Shown one piece after another: positions 1-7,392 of a DNA stretch of 29,226 bases. Each line of letters begins with the position of its first letter. The first letter of the stretch is position 1. This DNA is from 3107 sp965216225 (GTDB taxonomy: Bacteria; Pseudomonadota; Alphaproteobacteria; Rhodobacterales; Rhodobacteraceae), in the NCBI GenBank assembly GCA_965216225.1, contig CBDCFF010000013.1, positions 1 to 29,226 of the forward strand, given 5' to 3'. The notes beneath the pieces are model-generated. The model worked only from the letters and a program-made list of their open reading frames with translations. It did not search any database and was not told where the DNA came from. A program made the position numbers and the translations under genes.

Positions 1-1
1 T

Positions 2-602
2 GGCATCAATGCGAAGACGGTGGCCAAATGGCGTAAGCGCACGACAACCGAGGATCGGAAAACCGGGCCGAAGACGCCGCAGTCTACGGTTCTGTCCCTG
101 GAAGAGGAGGCAATGATTGTCGCGTTCCGGCGGCACACGCTCCTGCCACTGGATGACTGCCTTCATGCGCTGCTGCCAACTCTCCCGAACCTGACACGCT
201 CTTCTGTGCATCGGTGCTTGCAGCGCCATGGTATCAGCCGCTTGCCGGATGCAGGCGGCGACAAGCCCGCCATGAAGACGTTCAAACGATATCCGATCGG
301 ATACCTCCATGTTGATCTGGCCGAGGTCCGGACCGCCGAAGGCAGGCTCTATCTCCATGCAGCCATTGACCGGACAAGCAAATTCGCCTTTACGCAGCTT
401 GTCGACAAGGCAAATCGCCGGACAGCGACGGCTTTGCTGGCGGCGCTGGTCGATGCTGTGCCGTACAAAATACACACCATCCTGCCCGACAATGGCATCC
501 GGTTTGTTTTGCCGCCCCGGTATCGCGATGGGGTGAGCGCAAAATATGGCGGCGGACATATGTTCGGGATGCGCTGTGTCGAATATGGCATCGAGCACCG
601 CT
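2..602 (+). pseudogene. IS481-family transposase, 5'- and 3'-truncated (copy A)
   Basis: The reading frame is already open at the first bases (GINAKTVAKWRKR), so the N-terminus lies outside the window. The visible part has the helix-turn-helix/linker region, then FKRYPIGYLHVDLAEV and AIDRTSKF, which start the DDE integrase core with the first Asp, and ILPDNGIRF with the second Asp. The frame should continue from GIEHRL into the TKP..PWTNGQVERMNRT segment with the catalytic Glu. Instead, after GIEHR at about base 602, it runs into the antisense of another IS481 gene. The 253-residue open frame ending at 781 is therefore a chimera and not a real protein. The enzyme would move its own element by DDE transposition, but it lacks the catalytic Glu here. 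Family assignment is firm; the exact element is unknown. Confidence 0.85.
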
Positions 603-777
603 TCGAGCATGTGCTGCAGGAACTCCCACGCGGTGCGCCTGTCGGCCTTGTCCACGAGTTGGGCGACGGCGAACTTGCTGGTGCGGTCGATGCCGACGAA
701 GAGATAGAGCTTGCCCCCGGTGGTCTGAACTTCGGCAATGTCGATGTGGAAGAAGCCGACAGGGTAACGTTTGAACC
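596..777 (-). pseudogene. IS481-family transposase internal fragment (copy B, inverted)
   Basis: On the minus strand, 777 to about 596 translates as RFKRYPVGFFHIDIAEV, then VGIDRTSKFAVAQLVDKADRR and EFLQHMLEAV. This is the same part of the DDE core as copy A but clearly diverged (for example VGFFHIDI against IGYLHVDL), so it comes from a different IS481 element. The N-terminal half is missing because the IS66 left end abuts at 778. The C-terminal half is missing because the frame joins the antisense of copy A at the motif where AVPYRIHT is expected. The fragment is non-functional. Confidence 0.8.
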
Positions 778-794
778 GTGAGCGTCCGTTGAAG
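778..794. repeat. IS66 left terminal inverted repeat
   Basis: GTGAGCGTCCGTTGAAG matches the inverted sequence at 3193-3209 at 14 of 17 positions. It has the GTAAGCG/GTGAGCG-like terminus expected for the IS66 family. Confidence 0.7.
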
Positions 795-825
795 CCGACC
801 TAACGCTGGGGCGGAGGAGCCGATA

Positions 826-849
826 GTGTCCACCATCGATAGTGGACAC
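826..849. promoter_or_regulatory. Dyad symmetry over the IS66 tnpA start region
   Basis: GTGTCCAC (826-833) and GTGGACAC (842-849) are perfect inverted arms. The inner bases also pair except for one mismatch, giving 12-base arms in all. A purine-rich GGAGGAG lies just upstream (813-819). The dyad ends immediately before the ATG at 851, so it could act as an operator or as an RNA hairpin limiting tnpA translation. The role is inferred. Confidence 0.45.
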
Positions 850-850
850 C

Positions 851-1231
851 ATGAGGCACTCTATGGCTGGCAGGCGCAAGAAGCGAATTTGGTGGGACGA
901 CGAGAAGCGTTCGATCTGCCTGCAGACTGCCGCGCCGGGTGTTTCTGTGGCTCAGGTTGCGCGGCGCTACGCGATGAACGCCAATCTGATCTTCAAATGG
1001 CTGAAGGACCCGCGTTTTGCGCCAGATTTCACCGAGGTCGTAGCTGCATCCGTGTTTCTGCCGGTTGAGATTTCTCCGGCTGCTTCACATCCGGAACCGG
1101 CGCAGCCATCCGGTCCCGTCGCCTTCGGTGGCCGTATCGAGATTGAGTTGGCTGGCGGTCACCGGATCAGCGCCGGGGGTGGGTTCGATCCTGATGTGCT
1201 GGCGCGGCTGCTGAAGGGGCTGATGTCTTGA
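851..1231 (+). CDS. tnpA: IS66 family accessory protein TnpA (OrfA, HTH)
   Basis: This small IS66 accessory protein carries a Tnp_1/OrfA-type helix-turn-helix: RRKKRIWWDDEKRSICLQ, then GVSVAQVARRYAMNANLIF and KWLKDPRF. The C-terminal half is proline-rich and ends in GGFDPDVLARLLKGLMS, as is usual for the family. In-frame starts exist at GTG 842, ATG 851 and ATG 863. I chose 851 because it is the first ATG, although no start has a strong ribosome site in this frame. The stop overlaps the tnpB start (TTGA at 1228-1231), which suggests coupled translation. The protein is required with TnpB and TnpC for IS66 transposition; its biochemical role is unclear. An alternative frame starting at GTG 826 has a better Shine-Dalgarno sequence but no family similarity. 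Confidence 0.8.
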   Translation: MRHSMAGRRKKRIWWDDEKRSICLQTAAPGVSVAQVARRYAMNANLIFKWLKDPRFAPDFTEVVAASVFLPVEISPAASHPEPAQPSGPVAFGGRIEIELAGGHRISAGGGFDPDVLARLLKGLMS

Positions 1232-1575
1232 TCCCGGTGCCGAGCAACACGCGGGTGTGGCTGTCGGCGGGTGTCACGGACATGCGGCGAGGGTTCAATA
1301 CGCTGGCGGCCCAGGCCGAGAAGGTTTTGGCCGAAGACCCGTATTCCGGCCACCTGTTCGTGTTCCGGGGTCGGCGCGGCGATCTGTTGAAGATCATCTG
1401 GTGGGATTGCCAGGGCGCGTGCCTGTTTTCGAAGCGGTTGGAGAAAGGGCGGTTTGTCTGGCCCGCTGCAAAGGACGGCAAGATCAGCGTCACACCCGCG
1501 CAGCTCTCAATGCTGTTGGAGGGGATTGACTGGCGGATGCCCCGTAAAACCTGGAGACCGTTGAGCGTAGGATAG
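1228..1575 (+). CDS. tnpB: IS66 family accessory protein TnpB (OrfB)
   Basis: This 115-residue protein is the typical IS66 OrfB (DUF1153/TnpB_IS66 type). It has VWLSAGVTDMRRGFNTLAA near the start, then GHLFVFRGRRGDLLKIIWWD and the C-terminal stretch LEKGRFVWP. The predicted start is TTG at 1228, overlapping the tnpA stop by three bases. A GTG at 1237 is an alternative. Length and motifs are those of an intact protein. It lies 70 bp before tnpC, in the standard IS66 order. It is needed for transposition alongside the TnpC transposase, but its own activity is not known. Confidence 0.88.
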   Translation: MIPVPSNTRVWLSAGVTDMRRGFNTLAAQAEKVLAEDPYSGHLFVFRGRRGDLLKIIWWDCQGACLFSKRLEKGRFVWPAAKDGKISVTPAQLSMLLEGIDWRMPRKTWRPLSVG

Positions 1576-1645
1576 GTCAATAAATACGAGGCTTTGCGCG
1601 CTTTCGGGGTTCACCCCGGAATGCTGATCTGGTATAGGATCGGCG

Positions 1646-3163
1646 ATGCTGAAGGACCTCGACATATCCCCGGATGATCCTGCGGAACTGCGGGCAGTGA
1701 ACCGGCTTCTGGCCGATGAAGTCAAGGCGCTGACCCTGAAGGTGGAACAACTCCAACACCAACTGGCGGGGCATGACCGGCACCGGTTTGGATCGAAATC
1801 AGAAAGCCTCTACCAGCTCAATCTGGTCTTCCAGGAAGATGAGGCGATTGCCGAAGCCGCTGGAGAACAGGCGGCGCCTGCTCCAACGCCTGAAACGGAC
1901 AAACCGGCCCGCCGGCACAGCCGCAAGCCCTTGCCCGATCATCTGGACCGGCACGAAGAGGTCTTGTCGCCGGGCGAGGACTGCCGACGTTGCGGTGGGG
2001 CGTTGAAGAGGCTCGGTGAGGACGTGACCGAGGAGTTGGAATACAAACCGGGGCGTTTTGTCGTGAACCGGATCGTGCGTCCGCGTATGGCCTGTTCCTG
2101 TTGCGAGGCCATTGTCCAATCGCCGCTGCCATCGCGCCCGATCGAACGTGGCCGCCCGGGACCGGGGCTGCTGGCGCACGTGTTGGTCAGCAAATACGCG
2201 GACCACCTGCCGCTCTACCGTCAGTCGCAAATATACGCCCGTGAAGGCGTTGATCTTAATCGATCAACTCTGACCAATTGGGTTGGCGGCTCCACCGCGC
2301 TTCTGGAACCTCTGGCTGACACCATTGGCCGAATGGTCCGCCGAGGCGCGGCCACCTTCGCTGATGATACGCCTGTTAAAATGCAGGCCCCCGGCAACAA
2401 GAAGACCAGGACCGCCCGTGTCTGGACCTATGTTCGCGATGAACGACCATGGTCTGGATCATCACCGCCCTGCGCGTGGTATCAGTTCACGATTGATCGC
2501 AAGGGCGAACATCCCGTCTCACATCTCTCCGGCTACAAAGGCTGGGTCCATGCGGACGGGTATTCCGGCTTCAACGGGGTATTCGGTGAGGACAAGGCCC
2601 AGGAGATGGCTTGTTTGGCGCACGTCAGACGCAAGTTTGTAGACATCTTTGCCGCGCAAGGCTCATCGATTGCCGAAGAAGCCCTCCGCCGGATCGCGGA
2701 ACTCTATGCCGTCGAGAAAGAGGCGCGTGGCAAACCGTCTGAAGAGCGCGTTGCCATCCGTCAGGAAAAGGCAAAACCGATCTTCGATGAACTTGAGACC
2801 TGGTTACACGCGCAGTTGCCAAATATATCTGGCAAGTCGCCTCTGGCCCAAGCGATCCGTTATGCCCTTGGTCGTTTGCCAAAGGCACGCGGTTATTTGA
2901 ACCATGGCTTTCTGGAAGCGGACAACAACATCGCCGAACGCGCCATAAAACCTGTCGCCATAGGTCGCAAAAATTGGATGTTCGCCGGTTCCGAGGGCGG
3001 TGGCAAAGCCATGGCCATCGCCTACACCCTGATCGAAACGGCAAAGCTTGATAAAGTCGATCCACAAGCCTGGCTCACATGGGTTCTCGCCCGCATCGCG
3101 GATCACAAGATCACTCGGCTGGACGAGCTGATGCCCTGGCGTTACGCTGCATCAGCAGCGTAA
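1646..3163 (+). CDS. tnpC: IS66 family transposase TnpC
   Basis: This is a full-length (505 aa) DDE transposase. The order of parts is typical: an N-terminal coiled coil (about residues 10-45) with HRFGSKSE; a Lys/Arg-rich linker; a Cys-rich zinc-binding region (CRRCGG and CSCCEA); a helix-turn-helix around LNRSTLTNWVGG; then the DDE core. The likely acidic residues are the Asp pair in FADDTPVKM, the Asp in VHADGYSGF and the Glu in NNIAERAIKP, followed by the conserved GRKNWMFAGSEGGG. The C-terminal IS66 extension ends in DHKITRLDELMPW. No frameshift or stop is seen, so the element may be active. The start at ATG 1646 gives the normal N-terminus. Confidence 0.93.
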   Translation: MLKDLDISPDDPAELRAVNRLLADEVKALTLKVEQLQHQLAGHDRHRFGSKSESLYQLNLVFQEDEAIAEAAGEQAAPAPTPETDKPARRHSRKPLPDHLDRHEEVLSPGEDCRRCGGALKRLGEDVTEELEYKPGRFVVNRIVRPRMACSCCEAIVQSPLPSRPIERGRPGPGLLAHVLVSKYADHLPLYRQSQIYAREGVDLNRSTLTNWVGGSTALLEPLADTIGRMVRRGAATFADDTPVKMQAPGNKKTRTARVWTYVRDERPWSGSSPPCAWYQFTIDRKGEHPVSHLSGYKGWVHADGYSGFNGVFGEDKAQEMACLAHVRRKFVDIFAAQGSSIAEEALRRIAELYAVEKEARGKPSEERVAIRQEKAKPIFDELETWLHAQLPNISGKSPLAQAIRYALGRLPKARGYLNHGFLEADNNIAERAIKPVAIGRKNWMFAGSEGGGKAMAIAYTLIETAKLDKVDPQAWLTWVLARIADHKITRLDELMPWRYAASAA

Positions 3164-3192
3164 CCGGGACGACCGGCAGTACGCCAAGGCTC

Positions 3193-3209
3193 CTTCACCG
3201 AACGGTCAC
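3193..3209. repeat. IS66 right terminal inverted repeat
   Basis: CTTCACCGAACGGTCAC is the imperfect reverse complement of the left end at 778-794. It lies 30 bp after the tnpC stop. Confidence 0.65.
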
Positions 3210-3785
3210 AAGGGATGCAAGCCTCAATCTTCTGATCTTCAATGATTTTTCGAACCTTTGCGCTGTCGTAGCCCCGATCCGCGATCAGAACCCTGGCCGC
3301 AGGCAGGTTGGGCAGCAAAACATCCGCGCCCTTGAAGTCGCTACGCTGACCCGCCGTCAGATGCAGCCTGACAGGGCGACCCGCACCGTCTCCAACGACA
3401 TGCAGTTTCGTATTCAGTCCTCCCTTTGTACGCCCGATCAGGCGTGGCTCGGACCCCCCTTTTTGAGGCTGGACGCCGTGCGATGTGCTTTGAGATGGGT
3501 TGCGTCAATCATGAGAGTGTCGGCGTCCGGGCCAGAGGGGTTGGCCAATTCTTCGAAAATTCGCTCGAAAATACCTTTGCGGGACCATCGCACAAACCGA
3601 TTACAGAGCGTTTTGTGAGGGCCGTATTCGACAGGCGCATCGCGCCAGCGTTAACCGTTGCGAATAATGAAAATAATACCACTCGGCACACGACGGTCAT
3701 CGACCCTGGGCTTGCCATGGGGCTTGGGAAAGAAGGGCTCAAGGCGCGCTGTTTGTGCCTCCGTCAGCCAGAAAGGATCGCTCAT
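3210..3785 (-). pseudogene. IS5-family transposase, nonsense-mutated and 3'-truncated
   Basis: The minus-strand frame starts MSDPFWLTEAQTARLEPFFP after a GGAG ribosome site. It continues through RVDDRRVPSGIIFIIRNG to a TAA at codon 45 (3651-3653) where family members have Leu or another residue before RWRDAP. It then continues as RWRDAPVEYGPHKTL. The core shows the first Asp in LMIDATHLKAHRTA and the second in VLIADRGYDS. The frame ends at KIEACIP, just before the expected region containing the catalytic Glu (normally RIE..FGRLKDWRR), where IS66 begins. It therefore has both a nonsense codon and a missing catalytic Glu, and is dead. Confidence 0.85.
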
Positions 3786-3850
3786 GTCACTACTCCGTTT
3801 TGCAAAACACTGATTCACACGTTCAAAACAAAGTCAATGGGGCCTGAGCC
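3210..3850 (-). mobile_element. IS5-family element remnant (IS427/IS1031-like)
   Basis: The minus strand carries an IS5-type transposase that begins 65 bp inside a likely terminus. It is lost beyond 3210, where the IS66 right end begins. The putative IS5 end reads GGCTCAGGCCCC on the minus strand (3850 inward). It abuts CTA (3851-3853), fitting the TA/TNA target preference of this group. hsdR homology stops at the same point, so this end looks like the original insertion boundary in hsdR. The other end is missing. Confidence 0.7.
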
Positions 3851-5041
3851 TAGCTGGCCCTTCTCAGGCCGGTAGCCCTCAACGTCGCGGTCGATGTGAA
3901 CCTTGATGACCTTGTAGGGCGCAAGGAAACCGTCGCTGATCCCCTGTTTCAGCGAATAGGTGAAGACCGGCTCGCCGAAATATTCCGTGTTGGAGACATA
4001 TTCCGTCTCCTTTGGCGTCGCGGTCAGGCCAATCTGCGTCGCGCCGGAAAAGTGGGTGAGGATTTCACGCCAGGCGGAATCCTCGGCGGCGCTTCCGCGG
4101 TGGCATTCGTCGATGACGATCAGGTCAAAGAAACCGGAGGAGAACTCCCGATAGAGTTTCTGCCGATCTTCCGACCCGGTGACCGCCTGATAGAGGCCGA
4201 GATAGACCTCGAAGGCGGTGTCGATGCGCCGCTTCCTGTCCAGCGCAAGCGTCAGATCGACCGAAGTGCCGTCCTGCCGTTCGATGGTCTTGGCGTTGGT
4301 GGAAAGCTTCGCCATCGCCGCGCCAAAGGGGCGGAAGTCGTTCACCATCGTTTGGTCGATCAGCACGTTGCGATCGGCCAGGAACAGGATGCGCTTCTTG
4401 CGGCCCGCCTTCCAAAGCCGCCAGATAATCTGGAAGGCGGTGTAGGTCTTGCCGGTGCCGGTCGCCATGACCAGCAAGACCCGGTTCTGGCCCTTGGCGA
4501 TGGCCTCAATCGCGGCGTTGACGGCGTTCACCTGATAGTAGCGAGGGGCCTTGCCGCTGCCGTCGTCGAAATAGTCCTGAAGGACGATCTCCTCGGATTC
4601 GACGTCGAGACCTTTCCAGGCGCGATAGCGCGTCCACAGATCGGCGGGCGACGGGAAGGCGTCGAGGGCAAGGTTCGCCTCGCGCGGCGTGCTGGCGCCG
4701 GTGCGGTCGTGGAACACGAAGCCGTCGCCGTTAGAGGTGAACACGAAAGGGATTTTCAGCGTTTCGGCATAGTCGAGCGCCTGTTGCATGCCGTCGCCGA
4801 CGCTGTGGGAATTGTCCTTCGCCTCGATCAGCGCGATCAGGATATTCGGCTTGTAGTAGAGAACGAAGTCAGCCTTCTTCGCCTTGCCACGCGTGACGAG
4901 CCTGCCGCGCACGATGATGCGGCCCTTGGTGAAATAGACCTCCTCCCGAACCTGCATCATCTCGTCCCAGCCCGCGCGCTTGATGGCGGGCAGGATGAAC
5001 TTGGTGCAGATGTCGCGTTCGGTGAGGCTTCGTTTGTCCAT
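3851..5041 (-). pseudogene. hsdR: Type I restriction enzyme subunit HsdR, 3'-truncated
   Basis: The first ~397 residues of an EcoEI-type HsdR are intact. The N-terminal nuclease domain has D58 (KKADF) and E73-A-K75 (LIEAKD). The helicase motor has Walker A MATGTGKT (about 192-199), DECH (311-314) and TATP (340-343). Homology stops after RPEKGQL. The frame then reads 11 residues of IS5-end sequence to a stop at 3815. Family members are about 800 residues, so the second RecA-like domain and the C-terminus are gone. I prefer the ATG at 5041 (MDKRSLTERDICTKF), six bases beyond the toxin stop. The remnant cannot restrict DNA, and no hsdM or hsdS is in the window. Confidence 0.9.
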
Positions 5042-5046
5042 GTCGG

Positions 5047-5478
5047 TCAGTCGCCCCCCGCGTGTTGCCACGGGTCAATGACCTCGACGCCGCAGCCCTC
5101 GAAGTCGCTGGCGTTGCGGGTGGCCATTGCGGCGCCGTGTGCACGGGCGATGGAGGCAATCTGGCAATCGAACTGGCTGATCGGCCGTCCTGCGGCCCTC
5201 CGCTCTGCGCCGATGCGGGCGTATTCCCCGGCAGCGGCGCTGTCGAAGGGCAGGATGCGGTCGCGAAAATCCTCCCGCAACATGCCCGAAACGGCCTCGG
5301 CCAGCATCTCGTGCCGCTTGCCTTTCGCCAGAACGGCCACGCCGTAGCGCAGTTCAGCCTCGCTGACCGCCGTCAGATAGATGTCCGCGCCGTGCTGGGC
5401 GGCGAACCAGCCCTCGACCGCCGGTGCGGGCGCGGCGCGCAGGAGTTCCGAGACGACATTGGTGTCAAGGATGATCAT
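5047..5478 (-). CDS. vapC: VapC/FitB-type PIN-domain toxin
   Basis: This 143-residue PIN-domain ribonuclease has the four acidic metal-binding residues: D5 (MIILDTNVVSEL), E42 (SEAELRYG), D104 (SQFDCQIA) and D125 (RNASDF). GAAMATRNASDF and the C-terminal VEVIDPW are typical of the FitB subgroup. The gene begins 7 bases after the antitoxin stop and ends 5 bases before hsdR, so all three look like one transcript. Its job would be RNA cleavage when the labile antitoxin is lost. Nothing in the sequence suggests inactivation. Type I restriction operons often carry such pairs as guests, which fits the position. Confidence 0.92.
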   Translation of the reverse strand: MIILDTNVVSELLRAAPAPAVEGWFAAQHGADIYLTAVSEAELRYGVAVLAKGKRHEMLAEAVSGMLREDFRDRILPFDSAAAGEYARIGAERRAAGRPISQFDCQIASIARAHGAAMATRNASDFEGCGVEVIDPWQHAGGD

Positions 5479-5485
5479 CGCGGCA

Positions 5486-5728
5486 TCAATCCGGAACCGA
5501 CGGTTCGCGCATTGGCTCGCGGGGCAGAAGGTCGAGGTCTGCGCCTCCGAAGTCGGTGATGCGCGCGCGGATCGCCGCCGCGATGTTGGCGGGCGGCGCG
5601 GGTTCGCCCACGACGAGGCGCAGGATTTCCCGTGCTTCCTCTTCCATCGAACTGCCGTGCTCGGCCGCGCGTATGCGCAGGCGACGCTTCAACGTGTCGT
5701 CGAGATTACGGATCGTGATGCTGGCCAT
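5486..5728 (-). CDS. fitA: FitA-like ribbon-helix-helix antitoxin
   Basis: This 80-residue protein starts with a ribbon-helix-helix DNA-binding domain, MASITIRNLDDTLKRRLRIR, followed by the conserved SMEEEAREILR helix. The C-terminal tail (LDLLPREPMREPSVPD) is acidic and proline-rich and would wrap the toxin active site. I chose ATG 5728 rather than the upstream ATG at 5740, because GGAGG lies six bases before 5728 and the upstream start would include that ribosome site. The gene is immediately upstream of the PIN toxin. A perfect 17-bp palindrome 36 bp before the start is the likely autoregulatory operator. Confidence 0.9.
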   Translation of the reverse strand: MASITIRNLDDTLKRRLRIRAAEHGSSMEEEAREILRLVVGEPAPPANIAAAIRARITDFGGADLDLLPREPMREPSVPD

Positions 5729-5763
5729 TGTGCCCTCCATCGGCTCCCTGCAAGATTAGGCGA

Positions 5764-5780
5764 TGATTGCATTGCAATCA
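5764..5780. promoter_or_regulatory. 17-bp perfect palindrome, likely antitoxin operator
   Basis: TGATTGCA-T-TGCAATCA is a perfect inverted repeat upstream of the fitA start on the minus strand. Ribbon-helix-helix antitoxins bind such palindromes as dimers to repress their own operon. The assignment is by position and symmetry. Confidence 0.65.
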
Positions 5781-5809
5781 AGCTCGGCTGATATGCCATT
5801 GACGGGGAG

Positions 5810-6049
5810 TGAAGTGGTCCGGCAAATTTGGACAGGTTTGCGTCTCAGCCAAGATGCCTCCGGGTTAGGTTTCATGCCGCTTGGTTCATCTGTATCGCGC
5901 CAAAGTATGCGTCGTTGGGCGTCCGTTTATCAAGCGCGGTGTGGGGCCGCTCAGCGTTGTAAAATCCGATCCAGCCGTCGATGACGCGCTTGGCCTGGAA
6001 ACCATCCTGCAATTCATGCAGGTGGACGGCCTCTTTGAACCGCTGGCGC
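5810..6049 (-). mobile_element. IS3-family element remnant (right end)
   Basis: The sequence TGAAGTGGTCCGGCAAATTT at 5810 resembles the terminal repeat seen in many IS3-family elements. It is followed on the minus strand by the tail of an IS3 OrfB. The rest of the element is replaced by the IS256 left end at 6050. There is no gene between this remnant and the fitA upstream region. Confidence 0.65.
5872..6049 (-). pseudogene. IS3-family transposase OrfB, C-terminal fragment
   Basis: About 59 residues of the C-terminus remain. They read RFKEAVHLHELQDGF, then VIDGWIGFYNAERPHTALDKRT and PNDAYFGAIQMNQAA before the stop at 5872. The FYN.ERPH.AL..RTP..AY signature and the aligned Glu region identify the rve core of IS3 OrfB. 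The upstream part of the open frame (beyond 6049) belongs to the antisense of the IS256 end and is not real. The fragment is non-functional. Confidence 0.88.
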
Positions 6050-6078
6050 GAGAGTGTCCGCTCCTCTGTGTATCTGTG
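6050..6078. repeat. IS256 left inverted repeat
   Basis: GAGAGTGTCC, a six-base variable stretch, then CTGTGTATCTGTG. It pairs with the right end at 7364-7392. Confidence 0.75.
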
Positions 6079-6106
6079 ATCTGTACCATGCTTTGAGAGA
6101 GGAGCC

Positions 6107-7337
6107 ATGACGATGACGATATCCAGGGAACTTCTGGACGAACTTCTGGAAGGCTGCGAGCGGCCTGAAGACCTGCTTGGCGATACCGGGCTGCTGAAAG
6201 AGCTCAGGATCAAACTGATGGAGCGGATGCTTGGGGCCGAACTGACCGCGCATCCGGGCTATGAAGACGGCAAGGATGCACCTCCGGGTCAGTCCAATCG
6301 GCGCAACGGCACAGCCGGCAAGCGCCTGAAGGGCCAGATCGGCGAGGCACCGATTTCCGTGCCCCGTGATCGGGATGGCAGTTTTGAGCCGGAACTGGTG
6401 AAGAAGGGCCAGACCCGGATCGACGGGATGGATGACAGGATCATCGGCCTCTATGCCGCCGGACGAGAGTGTCCGCGACATCCGCGCCCATCTTGAGGAT
6501 ATCTACGGTCTGCTGGTCTCGCCGGATTTGATCAGCCGCGTCACCGACGCCGTGCACGACGAGGTGCGCGACTGGCAAAGCCGGGCGCTGGAGCGGATGT
6601 ATCCGATCGTGATCTTCGACGCGCTGCGGGTGAAGATCCGCGACGCCGACAGCCGCATGGTGAAGAACAAGGCCGTCTACATCGCCCTGGGGGTCAGCCG
6701 GGACGGCGTGCGCGAGGTCCTGGGCCTGTGGATCGCTGATAACGAGGGGGCCAAATTCTGGTTGTCGGTGATGAACGAACTGAAGAACCGGGGTGTCCAG
6801 GACATTCTGATCGCCGTCGTTGACGGGCTCAAAGGCTTCCCGGAGGCGATCACCGCCGCCTTTGCGCAGACCACGGTGCAAACCTGCATTGTCCACCTGG
6901 TGCGCCACTCCCTGAACTTCTGCTCGCAGAAGTTATGGAAAGACCGCAAGGGAGTGGCCGCCGATCTGCGCCGGATTTACAGCGCCGCCACCGCCGATCA
7001 GGCCGCCGATGAACTGGACGCATTCGAGGAGAAATGGGCCGGTAAATACGCCTCCATCGCCCCGGCCTGGCGACGGGCATGGCAGGAAGTAATCCCGTTC
7101 TTCGCCTTCGATCCGGCGATCCGAAAGATCATCTACACCACCAACGCCATCGAGAGCCTGAACCGGGTGATCCGCAAATCAATCAAGACCCGCGGATCGT
7201 TCCCGACCGATCAGGCCGCAACAAAGCTGATCTATCTGGCCATCCGCGACTTCGGGAAAGGCGGCAGGAATGTTCGGGAATGGTTTGCAGCCCGCAACCA
7301 GTTCGCTATTATGTTCGACGAGCGCTTCAATGCGTGA
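6107..7337 (+). pseudogene. IS256-family (mutator-type) transposase, frameshifted
   Basis: The N-terminal part (6107 to about 6462) reads MTMTISRELLDELLEG and continues to DDRIIGLYAAG. The rest continues in another frame from ESVRDIRAHLEDIYGL to the stop at 7337. A single extra base between GG (6461-6462) and AGTGTCCGCGAC breaks the expected GLYAAGLSVRDIR. The DDE residues are all present: D in VIFDALRVKIRD, D in AVVDGLKGFPEA and E in TTNAIESLNR, with the C-terminal region complete. Except for this one lesion the gene looks recent. IS256 transposases are not known to need programmed frameshifting, so I call it broken. Confidence 0.88.
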
Positions 7338-7363
7338 CTGTATTTGAAACCCCCATGGACCGG

Positions 7364-7392
7364 GACACATACACAGAATTCAGGACACTCCC
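7364..7392. repeat. IS256 right inverted repeat
   Basis: On the minus strand it reads GGGAGTGTCC, six variable bases, then CTGTGTATGTGTC, matching the left end at the outer and inner blocks. Confidence 0.75.

Larger units (their letters stand above)
778..3209 (+). mobile_element. IS66-family insertion sequence, apparently complete
   Basis: The element contains the three expected IS66 genes in order (tnpA, tnpB, tnpC), all open. It is bounded by imperfect inverted repeats: GTGAGCGTCCGTTGAAG at 778-794 and, reading inward from the right end, GTGACCGTTCGGTGAAG at 3193-3209 (14 of 17 matching). IS66 elements usually make 8-bp target duplications. The 8 bases outside the left end (770-777, TTTGAACC) and the right end (3210-3217, AAGGGATG) differ. 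The left flank is an IS481 gene and the right flank is an IS5-family gene. The element therefore probably sits at a recombination or deletion junction and not at a simple insertion site. The ends are inferred from repeat similarity. Confidence 0.8.
6050..7392 (+). mobile_element. IS256-family insertion sequence (defective)
   Basis: One IS256-type transposase lies between related ends. The left end reads GAGAGTGTCC, six variable bases, then CTGTGTATCTGTG. The right end read inward from 7392 is GGGAGTGTCC, six variable bases, then CTGTGTATGTGTC. The flanks (GCTGGCGC before, ATTTTTCG after) show no 8-bp target duplication. The left flank is an IS3 remnant and the right flank is upstream DNA of a Slam gene, so one side was probably lost or rearranged after insertion. 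Confidence 0.82.

Noticed and set aside
826..1068. An 80-residue frame with a good Shine-Dalgarno sequence at the start of IS66
   Set aside because: It overlaps tnpA in another frame and has no recognisable similarity; the ribosome site may be coincidental or serve the leader.
3896..5347. A 483-residue open frame on the plus strand
   Set aside because: It is antisense to hsdR and the PIN toxin, both of which have clear motifs.
6107..7337. Programmed frameshifting in the IS256 transposase
   Set aside because: No slippery heptamer is seen at the shift, and this family is normally expressed from one frame.
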